64,000 bases of DNA from the NCBI GenBank assembly GCA_016719535.1, contig JADJYX010000041.1, positions 62,001 through 126,000 on the forward strand. Direction: 5' to 3'. The translations under genes and the position numbers were made by a program. The DNA comes from Rubrivivax sp. GTDB taxonomy: Bacteria; Pseudomonadota; Gammaproteobacteria; Burkholderiales; Burkholderiaceae_C. Shown in pieces: positions 43,004 to 52,170 of the stretch; position 1 is the stretch's first letter; the number at the start of each line of letters is the position of its first letter. The notes under the pieces are model-generated. The model made no database searches. It worked only from the letters and a program-made list of their open reading frames with translations, and was not told where the DNA came from.

Positions 43004-43435
43004 ATGCGAGCCTGGCTGATGACCCTGGTCCTGCTGCCGCCGGCCGTCGCCGCCCAGGCCGACGGCGCGGCGCTGTATGCGCAGCATTGCGCCGCCTGCC
43101 ACCAGGCCGACGGCGGCGGCACCGTCGGCCTGGCCCCGGCGATCAAGGGCGAGCACTGGACCCGGCTCGGTGCCGACCGCGGCTATCTGCCCATGGTGCT
43201 GGTGCATGGGCTGTCGGGCGCCATCAAGCTCGGCAGCGCCACCTTCGTCGGCAGCATGCCCGCCTTCGGCGGCCAGCTCGACGACGCCGCGCTGGCCGCG
43301 CTGGCCACGCATGTGCGCAGGCTGCAGGGCGCCGCCGATGCACCCTATGCCGCCGACGAAGTCAGGGCCGAGCGCGCCCGGCCCGGCAGCCCGCCGCAGA
43401 CGCGCCAGCGTCGGGCACAGATCCTCGCCGGCTGA
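43004..43435 (+). CDS. Periplasmic mono-heme cytochrome c
   Basis: A 143-residue class I cytochrome c: signal peptide (residues 1-19), heme site CAACH at about residues 29-33 (YAQHCAACHQADGGG), and a distal Met in VGSMPAFGGQLDD. It starts two bases after the light-chain stop. A small c-type cytochrome follows the light chain in known aau clusters too, so it probably takes electrons from the amine dehydrogenase, directly or through a copper protein not encoded here. Confidence 0.9.
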   Translation: MRAWLMTLVLLPPAVAAQADGAALYAQHCAACHQADGGGTVGLAPAIKGEHWTRLGADRGYLPMVLVHGLSGAIKLGSATFVGSMPAFGGQLDDAALAALATHVRRLQGAADAPYAADEVRAERARPGSPPQTRQRRAQILAG

Positions 43436-43439
43436 CCCG

Positions 43440-43928
43440 ATGCGCCGCGCCCTGCCCCTGCTGCTGGCCGTGCTCGCATCCACCGCCTGGGCCATGGGCG
43501 GGCAGAACATGGTGCTGGGCCGCATGGTGCAGGCCCGGCCCGACGCACCGAGCGTGGCCGCCACCACCCACGCGCGGGCGCACTACGTGCTGCACTGCGG
43601 CGGCTGCCACGGCATGGACGGTGCGGGCTCGCCCGCGACCTATGTGCCCGACCTGCGTCGCCTGGGCCTGTGGCTGCGCGTGGATGGCGGCCGCGAATTT
43701 GTCATCAAGGTGCCGGGCGTGATGGGCTCGGGGCTCGACGACCGGCAGGTGGCCGAGGTCACCAACTGGGTCCTGTCCACGCTGGCGCGCGACACCGTGC
43801 CCGCCGGCCACCGGCCTTTCGAGCCGGCCGAGGTCACGCGCGCGCGCCAGCAGCCGCTGACCGACGTGGCCGCCGAACGGCAACGCCTGCTGCAGCGCGC
43901 CCGCGCGCAGGGCGTCGCCATCGATTGA
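43440..43928 (+). CDS. Second periplasmic cytochrome c
   Basis: A 162-residue cytochrome with a signal peptide (LPLLLAVLASTAWA) and one heme site CGGCH (YVLHCGGCHGMDGAGSP). A candidate axial Met lies in PGVMGSGLDDRQ. ATG 43440 lies four bases after the stop of the previous cytochrome. It could be the next electron carrier toward a terminal oxidase, or a subunit of the dehydrogenase complex. Confidence 0.88.
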   Translation: MRRALPLLLAVLASTAWAMGGQNMVLGRMVQARPDAPSVAATTHARAHYVLHCGGCHGMDGAGSPATYVPDLRRLGLWLRVDGGREFVIKVPGVMGSGLDDRQVAEVTNWVLSTLARDTVPAGHRPFEPAEVTRARQQPLTDVAAERQRLLQRARAQGVAID

Positions 43929-43978
43929 CGGTTTTCGATCGACCAAGCCGCACCCGCCGGGTGCCGAGAGGAGCAACG

Positions 43979-45343
43979 ATGAAGCGACTGACAGCCATTG
44001 CCACTGCCGCCGGGCTGCTGCTGGTGGCCGCGGCCCCGGCCCTTGCCGCCACCGAGGCCCAGGCCGCCGCCCTGGGCAATACGCTGACGCCGCTGGGTGC
44101 CGAGAAGGCCGCCAACCGGGACGGCTCGATCCCCGCCTGGACCGGCGGCGACAGCAAGGCCCCGGGCGGCTGGAAGCCCGGCACCGCGCGACCCGACCCC
44201 TTTGCGGCCGACAAGCCGCTGTTCACCATCGACGCCGCCAGCGCCGACAGGTACAAGGACCGCCTCAGCGAAGGCCAGCTCGCCCTGCTCAAGGGCCTGA
44301 AGGGCTACCGCATGGACGTCTACCCGACGCGGCGCAGCTGCGGCTACCCGCAGCAGGTCTACGACAACACGCGCAAGAACGCCACCGGCGCCAGGCTGGC
44401 GGCCAACGGCTACGACCTCGGCGCGGCGGTGACCGGCGGCATCCCCTTCCCGATCCCGGCCAACGGCGCCGAGGCGATGTGGAACTACAAGATGCGCTGG
44501 GTCGGTGAAGGTCGCATCGAACGTTATTCGACCGTCTTCTCGCAGCCCGGCGACGGCAAATTCGTGCCGCTGGTGCAGGACCAGTGGACCGCCACGCCGC
44601 TGGGCAACCCGGCGGGCAAGCCGGCCACCGAGGGCGACGGCTTCGAATGGCTGGTGCTCAACGAGGTCGTCACGCCCGCGGCGCGCACCGGCGAGATCAT
44701 CCTCGTGCACTACTACCAGGCCAAGGACAACGACGCCTGGCTGTATTTCCCGGGCCAGCGCCGCGTGCGGCGAGCGCCCACCTTCGCCTACGACAACCCG
44801 GTGCCGGGCTACGAGAACCTGCTGGCCGTCGACCAGTACCCGATGTTCGGCGGCCGCCTCGACCGCTACGACTGGAAGCTGGTGGGCAAGCAGGAGCTCA
44901 TTATCCCCTACAACACCTTCCGCTTCAACAACCAGGACGCCAAGCTGGCCGATGTCTTCGGCCCCGACTACCCCAAGCGCGATCTCATCCGCTACGAGGC
45001 GCACCGCGTCTGGAAGATCGAGGCCACGGTCAAGCAGGGCCAGCGCCACCAGTTTCCCAAGCGCGTGATCTACCTCGACGAGGACAGCTGGATGATGGTG
45101 GCGGCCGACAACTACGACGCCCAGGGCAAGGTCTGGCGCGTGCAGGAGAGCTACCCCTACGTGGCCTGGGAGCTGCCGGCCTGTGTCTACCAGGGCTATA
45201 CCGTCTATGACCTCAACGTCGGCCGCTACATGGCCGACAACATGCCGCAGGAAGGCAAGGTCGACTGGCTGGCGGGCAAGGAGGGGCGCATCGACATGAA
45301 GCGCTTCAACGCCGACGAACTGCGCCGCGCGGGCTCGCGCTGA
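43979..45343 (+). CDS. DUF1329 family exported protein
   Basis: A 454-residue protein: signal peptide (residues 1-23), start ATG 43979 after GAGAGGAGC. Family blocks: LTPLGAEKAANRDGSIPAWTGG, PDPFAADKPLFTI, GGIPFPIPANGAEAMWNYKMR, YFPGQRRVRRAPTFAYDNP and YYQAKDNDAWLYFPG. DUF1329 proteins adopt a LolA/LolB-like fold and are encoded with DUF1302 barrel proteins and RND permeases, suggesting lipid or hydrophobic-compound transfer through the periplasm. It begins 50 bases after the second cytochrome gene. Confidence 0.9.
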   Translation: MKRLTAIATAAGLLLVAAAPALAATEAQAAALGNTLTPLGAEKAANRDGSIPAWTGGDSKAPGGWKPGTARPDPFAADKPLFTIDAASADRYKDRLSEGQLALLKGLKGYRMDVYPTRRSCGYPQQVYDNTRKNATGARLAANGYDLGAAVTGGIPFPIPANGAEAMWNYKMRWVGEGRIERYSTVFSQPGDGKFVPLVQDQWTATPLGNPAGKPATEGDGFEWLVLNEVVTPAARTGEIILVHYYQAKDNDAWLYFPGQRRVRRAPTFAYDNPVPGYENLLAVDQYPMFGGRLDRYDWKLVGKQELIIPYNTFRFNNQDAKLADVFGPDYPKRDLIRYEAHRVWKIEATVKQGQRHQFPKRVIYLDEDSWMMVAADNYDAQGKVWRVQESYPYVAWELPACVYQGYTVYDLNVGRYMADNMPQEGKVDWLAGKEGRIDMKRFNADELRRAGSR

Positions 45344-45359
45344 ACGAGGAGGCACGATC

Positions 45360-47117
45360 ATGACCCACCTCATTGCCCGCAGCCTGCTCGCCACCGCCGC
45401 GCTGGCCGCGATCGCACCCGCCCATGCCCTGCGCACCAGCACCGACGGCGGCATGGAGATCGACTTCAACACCACGCTGTCCTTCGGCGCCCAGGTGCGC
45501 CTGGGCAAGCCGCTGCGCGACACCGTCGGCAACGACAACGGCGGCAGCGTGCCCACCAGTGCGCCGCTGGGCGCGGTGATGAACGGCCCCGGCGGCGAGC
45601 CGGCGGCCAACCCCGACTTCAATTTCCTCAACGGCGACGACGGCAACCTCAACTACAAGCGCGGCGACGTCGTCTCCGCGCCGCTCAAGGGCAACCACGA
45701 ATTCGGCCTCAAGACACGCGACGGCTGGCGTGCGCTGGTGCGCGCGAGCTGGCTGAAGGACTTCAAGACCGACGATACGCGGCGCACACCGCTGTCGGAG
45801 GCGGCCAAGGACATCGCCGTCACCAACTGGACCTGGCTCGATGCCTGGGTGTCCAAGGACTTCAAGCTCGGCGCCGGCAACGCCACCGTGCGCGTGGGCA
45901 ACCAGGTGCTGAGCTGGGGCGAGGACATCTTCATCATCGGCGGCATCAACCAGATCAATGCCTTCGACCTGCGCAAGCTGCGCACGCCGGGCGCGCAGGT
46001 GAAGGAGATCCTGCGCCCGGCACCGATGGTCAGCCTGAATGCCGGCGTCGCCGACGGCGTCAGCGTCGAGGCCTATTACCAGTGGAAGTGGAATGCCTTC
46101 CGCTTCGACCCCGTGGGCACCTTCTTCAGCGGCGCCGACGTGGTGGGTGCGGGCCAGCGCCCGGCCTACGTGCCCAGCAGCGTGCTCGGCGAAGCCGCGG
46201 GCACCTTCGGCGACATCGGCGAGCGCATCGTGCCGGGCGTCAACGTCTCGCCCTTCGAGGCCGACCGCAAGCCGCCCGAGGGCAAGCAGTTCGGACTGGC
46301 GATGCGCTTCAAGCCGCGGGGCGCCGACACCGAATTCGGCGTCTATTACCAGCGCTACCACGACAAGCTGCCGTTCACGACGCTGTTCACCGACCCCGCC
46401 TACCTGCAGTACAACGTCGCGGCCATCGGCTACTACAACGAATACGGCCAGGACAAGAACCTCTTCGGCGCCTCGTTCAACACCAAGGTCGGCCCGATGG
46501 CGGTGGGCGGCGAGATCAGCTATCGCCCGCGCGACTCGGTGGCCATCGACGGCAGCGTGCCCTTCGCCGGCCGCTACAGCATCTACGACCCGGCCAATGC
46601 CGACGCCAACGGCCGCATCACGGTGCGCGGCTACAAGGAGGAGAAGAAGATCCAGGCGCAGCTGACGGCGCTGTATTTCACCGAGGTCAACAGCTGGACC
46701 GGGGCGCTGGTGAAGGCGCTGGGCGCTGCCGAAGGCACCTTCCTGGGCGAGGTGGCGGTCACCCACTACCCCGACCTCGACCGCGCCAACGTGCCCTACC
46801 TGATCTTCCCCAGCTATGCCTCGCCGACCAAGACCAGCTGGGGCTACGCGTTCGAGTTCGACCTCTCGTACCCGCGCGTGGGCGGCAGCGACTGGAACCT
46901 GACGCAGGTGACGGTCTTCACGCACGACGTCGGCGGCATCTCGCCGAATACGCTGCCGTTCGTGAAGGGCCGCAAGTCGCTGTTCATCGGCTTCAATTTC
47001 GACAAGGACGCCACCTGGAAGCTGCAGGCGGGCTATGCCGCCTTCTTCGGCGGCGGGCTCAACAACATCATCCGCGACCGCGACAACGTCTCGGTGAGCC
47101 TGTCGTACAGCTTCTGA
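45360..47117 (+). CDS. DUF1302 family outer-membrane channel-like protein
   Basis: A 585-residue protein with a signal peptide (residues 1-23, APAHA). The body is beta-rich (IDFNTTLSFGAQVRLGK, VRVGNQVLSWGEDIFI, GGINQINAFDLRKLRTPG) and ends in an aromatic strand VSVSLSYSF, typical of outer-membrane barrels. DUF1302 proteins resemble FadL-like long barrels and always travel with DUF1329. The pair plus the RND permease at 47131 is probably an envelope-spanning transport unit for a hydrophobic substrate. Confidence 0.9.
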   Translation: MTHLIARSLLATAALAAIAPAHALRTSTDGGMEIDFNTTLSFGAQVRLGKPLRDTVGNDNGGSVPTSAPLGAVMNGPGGEPAANPDFNFLNGDDGNLNYKRGDVVSAPLKGNHEFGLKTRDGWRALVRASWLKDFKTDDTRRTPLSEAAKDIAVTNWTWLDAWVSKDFKLGAGNATVRVGNQVLSWGEDIFIIGGINQINAFDLRKLRTPGAQVKEILRPAPMVSLNAGVADGVSVEAYYQWKWNAFRFDPVGTFFSGADVVGAGQRPAYVPSSVLGEAAGTFGDIGERIVPGVNVSPFEADRKPPEGKQFGLAMRFKPRGADTEFGVYYQRYHDKLPFTTLFTDPAYLQYNVAAIGYYNEYGQDKNLFGASFNTKVGPMAVGGEISYRPRDSVAIDGSVPFAGRYSIYDPANADANGRITVRGYKEEKKIQAQLTALYFTEVNSWTGALVKALGAAEGTFLGEVAVTHYPDLDRANVPYLIFPSYASPTKTSWGYAFEFDLSYPRVGGSDWNLTQVTVFTHDVGGISPNTLPFVKGRKSLFIGFNFDKDATWKLQAGYAAFFGGGLNNIIRDRDNVSVSLSYSF

Positions 47118-47130
47118 TTCCGGCCCTCTC

Positions 47131-49491
47131 ATGCTCGAGCGACTGGTCGCCGCGATCGAGCGCCTGATCTTCGGCCACCGCGCGGCGGTGCTGGCGGTGC
47201 TGGCACTCGTCACGGCGGTGGCGGCGGTCTTCGCCGCACGCCTGCACATGACCGCCGGCTTCGGCAAGCAGCTGCCGCTGGGCCACGAATACACCGAGAC
47301 CTTCGTCAAATACAAGGACGTGCTCTTCGGCGCCAACCGGCTGATCGTCGTCGTGCACGCGAAGCAGGGCGACATCTGGAAGCCCGAGACGCTGAAGAAG
47401 CTCAACGAGGTGACGCAGGCGCTGATGTACCTGCCCGGGGTGGACCGGCGCTCGGTGTCGTCGCTGTGGACGCCCAATACGCGCGTGATGCAGGTCACCG
47501 AGGAGGGCTACGAGGCGCGCGACGTCATCGGCGGCGACATCACGCCCGAGAAGCTCGATGCGACGACGGTGGCGAAGATCCGCGACAACGTCGTGCAGGG
47601 CGGCTACATCGGCTCGCTGGTGGCCAGCGACGGCTCGGGCGCGATGGTCACCGCCGACCTGCTCGACGCCGACCCGCGCACGCGGGTGCCCACCGACTAC
47701 ATCGCGCTCGGCCCGCAGATCGAGGCCGCGCTGCGCACGAAGTTCGAGGACGCCGGGCACGAGATCCGCATCATCGGCTTCGCCAAGCAGATCAGCGACA
47801 TCGCCGAGGGCGCACAGGGCGTGGTCGGCTTCTTCGCGCTGGCCTTCGTGCTGACGGCGCTGGCGGTGTGGTGGTACTGCCGCAGCTGGGCCTTCACGGC
47901 GGCGGCCATGGTCTGCTCGCTGGTGTCGCTGGTGTGGCAGTTTGCGTCGCTGCAGCTGCTGGGCTATGGCCTCGATCCGCTGGCCATCCTGGTGCCCTTC
48001 CTGGTCTTTGCCATCGGCGTCAGCCACGGCGTGCAGCAGATCAATACCATCGTGCGCGAGATCGGCGCCGGCGTGCAGCCGCTGGCGGCCGCACGGCACA
48101 GCTTCGGCGCGCTGCTGGTGCCGGGCACGATGGCGCTGGTGACGGCGTTCGTCGGCTTCGCCACGCTGATGCTGATCCCGATCCCGATGATCCGCGAGCT
48201 GGCGATCACGGCCAGCCTGGGCGTGGCCTACAAGATCGTCACCAACCTGGTGATGCTGCCGGTGGTGGCCAGCTACGTGAAGCTGCCCGCCGGCTACGCC
48301 GAACGCATGCAGGCCCTGCGCGAACGGCGGGCGCTGACGGTGGTGGCGCTGGCGCGCCTGGCCGAACCGGGCCCGGCGCGCATCGTCGTCATCGTCAGCG
48401 CGCTGCTGTTCGGCCTGGCGGTCTGGGGCAGCCTGGGCCGGCATGTCGGCTATGTGCAGCCCGGCGCGCCCGAGCTGCGCGACAGCGCACGCTACAACCG
48501 CGACGCGGTGGCCATCGCCGACAAATTCAGCGTCGGCCTGGACGTGCTCACGGTGGTGCACGAGACCGCGCCCGAGAGCTGCTACGACCGCCGGGTGATG
48601 GGCTTCATCGACGAGCTGGCCTGGGAGCTGGCCAATACCGAGGGCGTGATCGGCACCGCCAGCCTGGCGGCGCTGGTCAAGCTCGGCGCCGCCGGCTTCA
48701 ACGAGGGCAACCCCAAGTGGGGCGACATGCCGCGCGACCGGCGCAGCATGGCCAGCTTCATCGGCCTGGTGGGCGAAGGCTCGGGCCTGTACGACCCGCG
48801 CTGCACGGTGCTGCCGATCAACGTCTACCTCACCGACCACAAGGCCGAAACCATCCAGCGCACGATCGACGTGGTGAAGGCCTGGCGCGCCGAGCACCCG
48901 CTCGACGGCGTCACCGTGCGCCTGGCCAGCGGCAACGCCGGCGTGCAGGCGGCCACCAACGAGGTGCTGGCGGCCACCGAGCTGCCGATGATGCTGTACG
49001 TCTACGCCACCATCGTCGTGCTCGTCTTCCTGACCTACCGCGACTGGCGCGCCGTGGTGGCCTGCTGCCTGCCGCTGACGCTGGCCACCTTCGTCGGCTA
49101 CTGGTTCATGAAGGCGCTGGACATCGGCCTGACCGTGGCCACGCTGCCGGTGATGGTGCTGGCGGTGGGCATCGGCGTCGACTATGCCTTCTACATCTAC
49201 AACCGGCTGCAGCTGTACCTGGCCGACGGCATGGCCATCGTGCCGGCCTTCCGCCGCGCGCTCGCCGAGACCGGCATCGCCACCATCTTCACCGCGATCA
49301 CGCTCAGCATCGGCGTCGCCACCTGGGTCTTCAGCCCGCTGAAATTCCAGGCCGACATGGGCCTGCTGCTGGCGTTCATGTTCATGCTCAACATGATCAT
49401 GGCGATCACGGTGCTGCCGGCGCTGGCGGTGACCATCGACACGCTGTTGCCGCGGCGCGGGCCGGTGCACCGCCCCTTCATGGCGCATTGA
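47131..49491 (+). CDS. RND-superfamily (MMPL/HAE3-like) transporter
   Basis: A 786-residue inner-membrane protein with two repeats, each one membrane helix, a large periplasmic loop and five helices. Conserved stretches: GFGKQLPLGHEYTETFVKY, LVFAIGVSHGVQQINTIVRE (helix 4 of repeat 1) and VLAVGIGVDYAFYIYNRLQ (repeat 2, with the GxxxDY motif). No periplasmic adaptor gene is present, as usual for this DUF1302-linked class. Direction of transport is unknown; movement of a lipid-like or aromatic compound between membranes is the common guess. Confidence 0.9.
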   Translation: MLERLVAAIERLIFGHRAAVLAVLALVTAVAAVFAARLHMTAGFGKQLPLGHEYTETFVKYKDVLFGANRLIVVVHAKQGDIWKPETLKKLNEVTQALMYLPGVDRRSVSSLWTPNTRVMQVTEEGYEARDVIGGDITPEKLDATTVAKIRDNVVQGGYIGSLVASDGSGAMVTADLLDADPRTRVPTDYIALGPQIEAALRTKFEDAGHEIRIIGFAKQISDIAEGAQGVVGFFALAFVLTALAVWWYCRSWAFTAAAMVCSLVSLVWQFASLQLLGYGLDPLAILVPFLVFAIGVSHGVQQINTIVREIGAGVQPLAAARHSFGALLVPGTMALVTAFVGFATLMLIPIPMIRELAITASLGVAYKIVTNLVMLPVVASYVKLPAGYAERMQALRERRALTVVALARLAEPGPARIVVIVSALLFGLAVWGSLGRHVGYVQPGAPELRDSARYNRDAVAIADKFSVGLDVLTVVHETAPESCYDRRVMGFIDELAWELANTEGVIGTASLAALVKLGAAGFNEGNPKWGDMPRDRRSMASFIGLVGEGSGLYDPRCTVLPINVYLTDHKAETIQRTIDVVKAWRAEHPLDGVTVRLASGNAGVQAATNEVLAATELPMMLYVYATIVVLVFLTYRDWRAVVACCLPLTLATFVGYWFMKALDIGLTVATLPVMVLAVGIGVDYAFYIYNRLQLYLADGMAIVPAFRRALAETGIATIFTAITLSIGVATWVFSPLKFQADMGLLLAFMFMLNMIMAITVLPALAVTIDTLLPRRGPVHRPFMAH

Positions 49492-49498
49492 GGGCCCG

Positions 49499-50464
49499 AT
49501 GCCGACCACCCGCCGCAGGCTTGTGCTGTCGTCGCTGCTGTCGCCACTGGCGGCGGCGGCGGCTCCCTATGCCGCCGACGGCCCGGCGCGCATGCGGCCG
49601 CTGGCCGCCAGGGGCGTGCTGCTCGACATCGCCCTGGCCGGCAGCCGGCTGGTGGCGGTGGGCGAACGCGGCCATGTGCTGCTGTCCGACGACCAGGGCA
49701 AGGCCTGGCGCCAGGCCAGGGCGGTACCGACGCGCAGCACGCTGACCGCGCTGCACGCCACCGACGAGCGCCAGCTCTGGGCCACCGGTCACGGCGGCCT
49801 GATCCTGAAGAGCGCCGATGCCGGCGAGACCTGGACGGTGGCCACCGGCAAGGCCGACGGCCCCGACGTGCTGCTGGCCATCCGCGTGCAGCCCGACGGC
49901 CTTGGCCTGGCGGTCGGCGGCTTCGGCATCGCGCTGGCCACGGCCGACGGCGGCCGCAGCTGGCAGGGCACCACGCTGGTCGACGGCGAGGCCGGCGAGC
50001 GCCACCTCAACCGCATCGTCGTCACAGCGGCCGGCAGCTGGCTGATCGCCGCCGAGGGTGGCCTCGTGCTGCGCGGCAGCGGCAGCGCCGGTGCACTGAA
50101 GTGGGAGGCCGTGAAGACACCCTACGCCGGCAGCCTGTGGACCGGCACCCTGCTCCCCGGCGGCAGCGCGCTGCTGGGCGGCATGCGCGGCAACCTGGTG
50201 AGCAGCGCCGACGACGGCCGCAGCTGGACGCACCGACCGGTGCCCGAGGCCGGCTCGCTGACCGGCTGCACCACGCTGGCCGACGGCCGGCCGCTGCTGG
50301 TGGGCGTGGACGGCACGGTGGTGGTCGGCGATGCCGGGGGCTCGTCATTCCGCTTGCAGCGGCTCGACGACCGTGCCACGCTGACGGCCGTCACCCGGCT
50401 GCCGGGTGGTGCCCTGGTGGCGACCGGCATGGCCGGTCCGCGCCTGCTGGAGACGCCCACGTGA
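49499..50464 (+). CDS. YCF48/BNR-repeat periplasmic beta-propeller
   Basis: A 321-residue protein with a twin-arginine-like leader (RRRLVLSSLLSPLAAAA) and repeated BNR/YCF48 blades, for example GHGGLILKSADAGETW, GGFGIALATADGGRSW and GGMRGNLVSSADDGRSW. YCF48-like proteins appear as the fourth member of DUF1329/DUF1302/RND modules. A periplasmic scaffold or assembly role is presumed. The stop overlaps the start of the next gene (GTGATG). Confidence 0.85.
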   Translation: MPTTRRRLVLSSLLSPLAAAAAPYAADGPARMRPLAARGVLLDIALAGSRLVAVGERGHVLLSDDQGKAWRQARAVPTRSTLTALHATDERQLWATGHGGLILKSADAGETWTVATGKADGPDVLLAIRVQPDGLGLAVGGFGIALATADGGRSWQGTTLVDGEAGERHLNRIVVTAAGSWLIAAEGGLVLRGSGSAGALKWEAVKTPYAGSLWTGTLLPGGSALLGGMRGNLVSSADDGRSWTHRPVPEAGSLTGCTTLADGRPLLVGVDGTVVVGDAGGSSFRLQRLDDRATLTAVTRLPGGALVATGMAGPRLLETPT

Positions 50465-52158
50465 TGCCTGCTGCCGCCCCCTTCCTCGCCGCGCGCGACT
50501 TTCTGCTGGCCCACCGCAGCGACCAGGATGCCGCGGCCGCCGGCTTTTGCTGGCCGACGCTCGGCGCCTTCAACTGGGCGCTCGACCATTTCGACGTCAT
50601 GGCCGCCGGCAACGAGGCACCGGCGCTGTGGATCGTGGGCGAGGACGGCCGCGAGCAGCGCTACAGCTTCGAGCAGCTGCGCCGGCAGTCGAATGCGGTG
50701 GCCAACCACCTGCGCGCGCAGGGCGTGCAGCGTGGCCATGTGGTGCTGCTGATGATGGGCAACGAGCCGGCGCTGTGGCTGTCGCTGCTGGCCTGCATGA
50801 AGCTGGGCGCCATCGTCGTGCCGGCGACCACGCTGCTGAGCAAGGGCGACCTCGAGGACCGCTTCGCACGCGGCGGCGTGCGCCACGTCATCGTCGACGG
50901 CACGCTCGCCGGGCGTTTCGACGAACTGCCGGGCGACTACACCCGCATCGCCACCGGGCCGGTGGCGCCTGCCGGCTGGCCGCGTTTCGACGCCGCGCTG
51001 GCCGCGTCCGAGACCTTCGTGCCCGACGGCCCGACGCACGCCGACGATCCGCTGCTGCTCTATTTCACCTCCGGCACCACCGCCCGCCCCAAGCTGGTGA
51101 TGCACACCCACCAGAGCTACCCGGTGGGCCACCTGTCCACCATGTACTGGCTGGGCCTGCAGCCGGGCGACGTGCACCTCAACATCTCGTCGCCGGGCTG
51201 GGCCAAGCATGCCTGGAGCTGCTTCTTCGCGCCCTGGAATGCCGGCGCCTGCGTCTTCATCCACAACCAGCCGCGCTTCCATGCCGCGGCACTGATCGAC
51301 GTGCTGGCCACGCACCCGGTGAGCTCGCTGTGCGCGCCGCCCACCGTCTGGCGCATGCTGATCCAGCAGGACCTGGCCGCCGCGCGGCCGCGCCTGAAGC
51401 TGCGCGAGCTCATCGGCGCCGGCGAGCCGCTCAACCCCGAGGTCATCGAGCAGGTGCGCGCCGGCTGGGGCCTGACCATCCGCGACGGCTTCGGCCAGAC
51501 CGAGACCACGGCGCAGATCGGCAATGCGCCCGGGCAGCCGGTGGTGCCGGGTTCGATGGGGCGGCCGCTGCCGGGCTACCGCATCGCCCTCATCGATGCC
51601 GACAACCGCGAGGTCGACGAAGGCGAGATCGCCATACGCCTCGACCCGCGTCCCACCGGCCTGATGCCCGGCTACTGGGGCGATGCGGAGAAGACCGCCG
51701 ATGTCATGCGCGACGGCTGGTACCGCACCGGCGACGTGGCGCGCCGCGACGACAGCGGCTACATCACCTATGTCGGCCGCGCCGACGATGTCTTCAAGGC
51801 CAGCGACTACCGCATCAGCCCCTTCGAGCTGGAGAGCGTGCTCATCGAGCACCCGGCGGTGGCCGAGGCCGCCGTCGTGCCCAGCCCAGACCCGGTGCGC
51901 CTGGCCGTGCCCAAGGCCTTCGTCGTGCTGCGCCCCGGCCACGCGCCCGACGAGACCATGGCGCGCGACATCTTCACCTTCCTGCGCGGCCGGCTCGCGC
52001 CCTACCAGCGCATCCGCCGGCTCGAATTCGCCGAGCTGCCCAAGACCATCTCGGGCAAGATCCGCCGCGTGCAGTTGCGCCAGCAGGAGGCCGCGGCACG
52101 CGCCGAAGGGCGCGCGAGCGCCGCCGAATTTGTCGAAGACGGCGCGCTGCGCGCCTGA
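50464..52158 (+). CDS. AMP-dependent acyl/aryl-CoA ligase
   Basis: A 564-residue adenylate-forming ligase. Motifs in order: YFTSGTTARPKLVMHTH (A3), DGFGQTETTAQIG (A5), YRTGDVARRDDSGYITYVG (A7), GRADDVFKASDYRISPFE (A8) and the catalytic Lys in KTISGKIRRVQLR (A10). The form is that of medium-chain or benzoate/phenylacetate-type ligases. Position after the amine dehydrogenase and envelope module suggests it activates the acid made from the amine; substrate unproven. Confidence 0.88.
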   Translation: MPAAAPFLAARDFLLAHRSDQDAAAAGFCWPTLGAFNWALDHFDVMAAGNEAPALWIVGEDGREQRYSFEQLRRQSNAVANHLRAQGVQRGHVVLLMMGNEPALWLSLLACMKLGAIVVPATTLLSKGDLEDRFARGGVRHVIVDGTLAGRFDELPGDYTRIATGPVAPAGWPRFDAALAASETFVPDGPTHADDPLLLYFTSGTTARPKLVMHTHQSYPVGHLSTMYWLGLQPGDVHLNISSPGWAKHAWSCFFAPWNAGACVFIHNQPRFHAAALIDVLATHPVSSLCAPPTVWRMLIQQDLAAARPRLKLRELIGAGEPLNPEVIEQVRAGWGLTIRDGFGQTETTAQIGNAPGQPVVPGSMGRPLPGYRIALIDADNREVDEGEIAIRLDPRPTGLMPGYWGDAEKTADVMRDGWYRTGDVARRDDSGYITYVGRADDVFKASDYRISPFELESVLIEHPAVAEAAVVPSPDPVRLAVPKAFVVLRPGHAPDETMARDIFTFLRGRLAPYQRIRRLEFAELPKTISGKIRRVQLRQQEAAARAEGRASAAEFVEDGALRA

Positions 52159-52170
52159 AGGCAGTCGACC

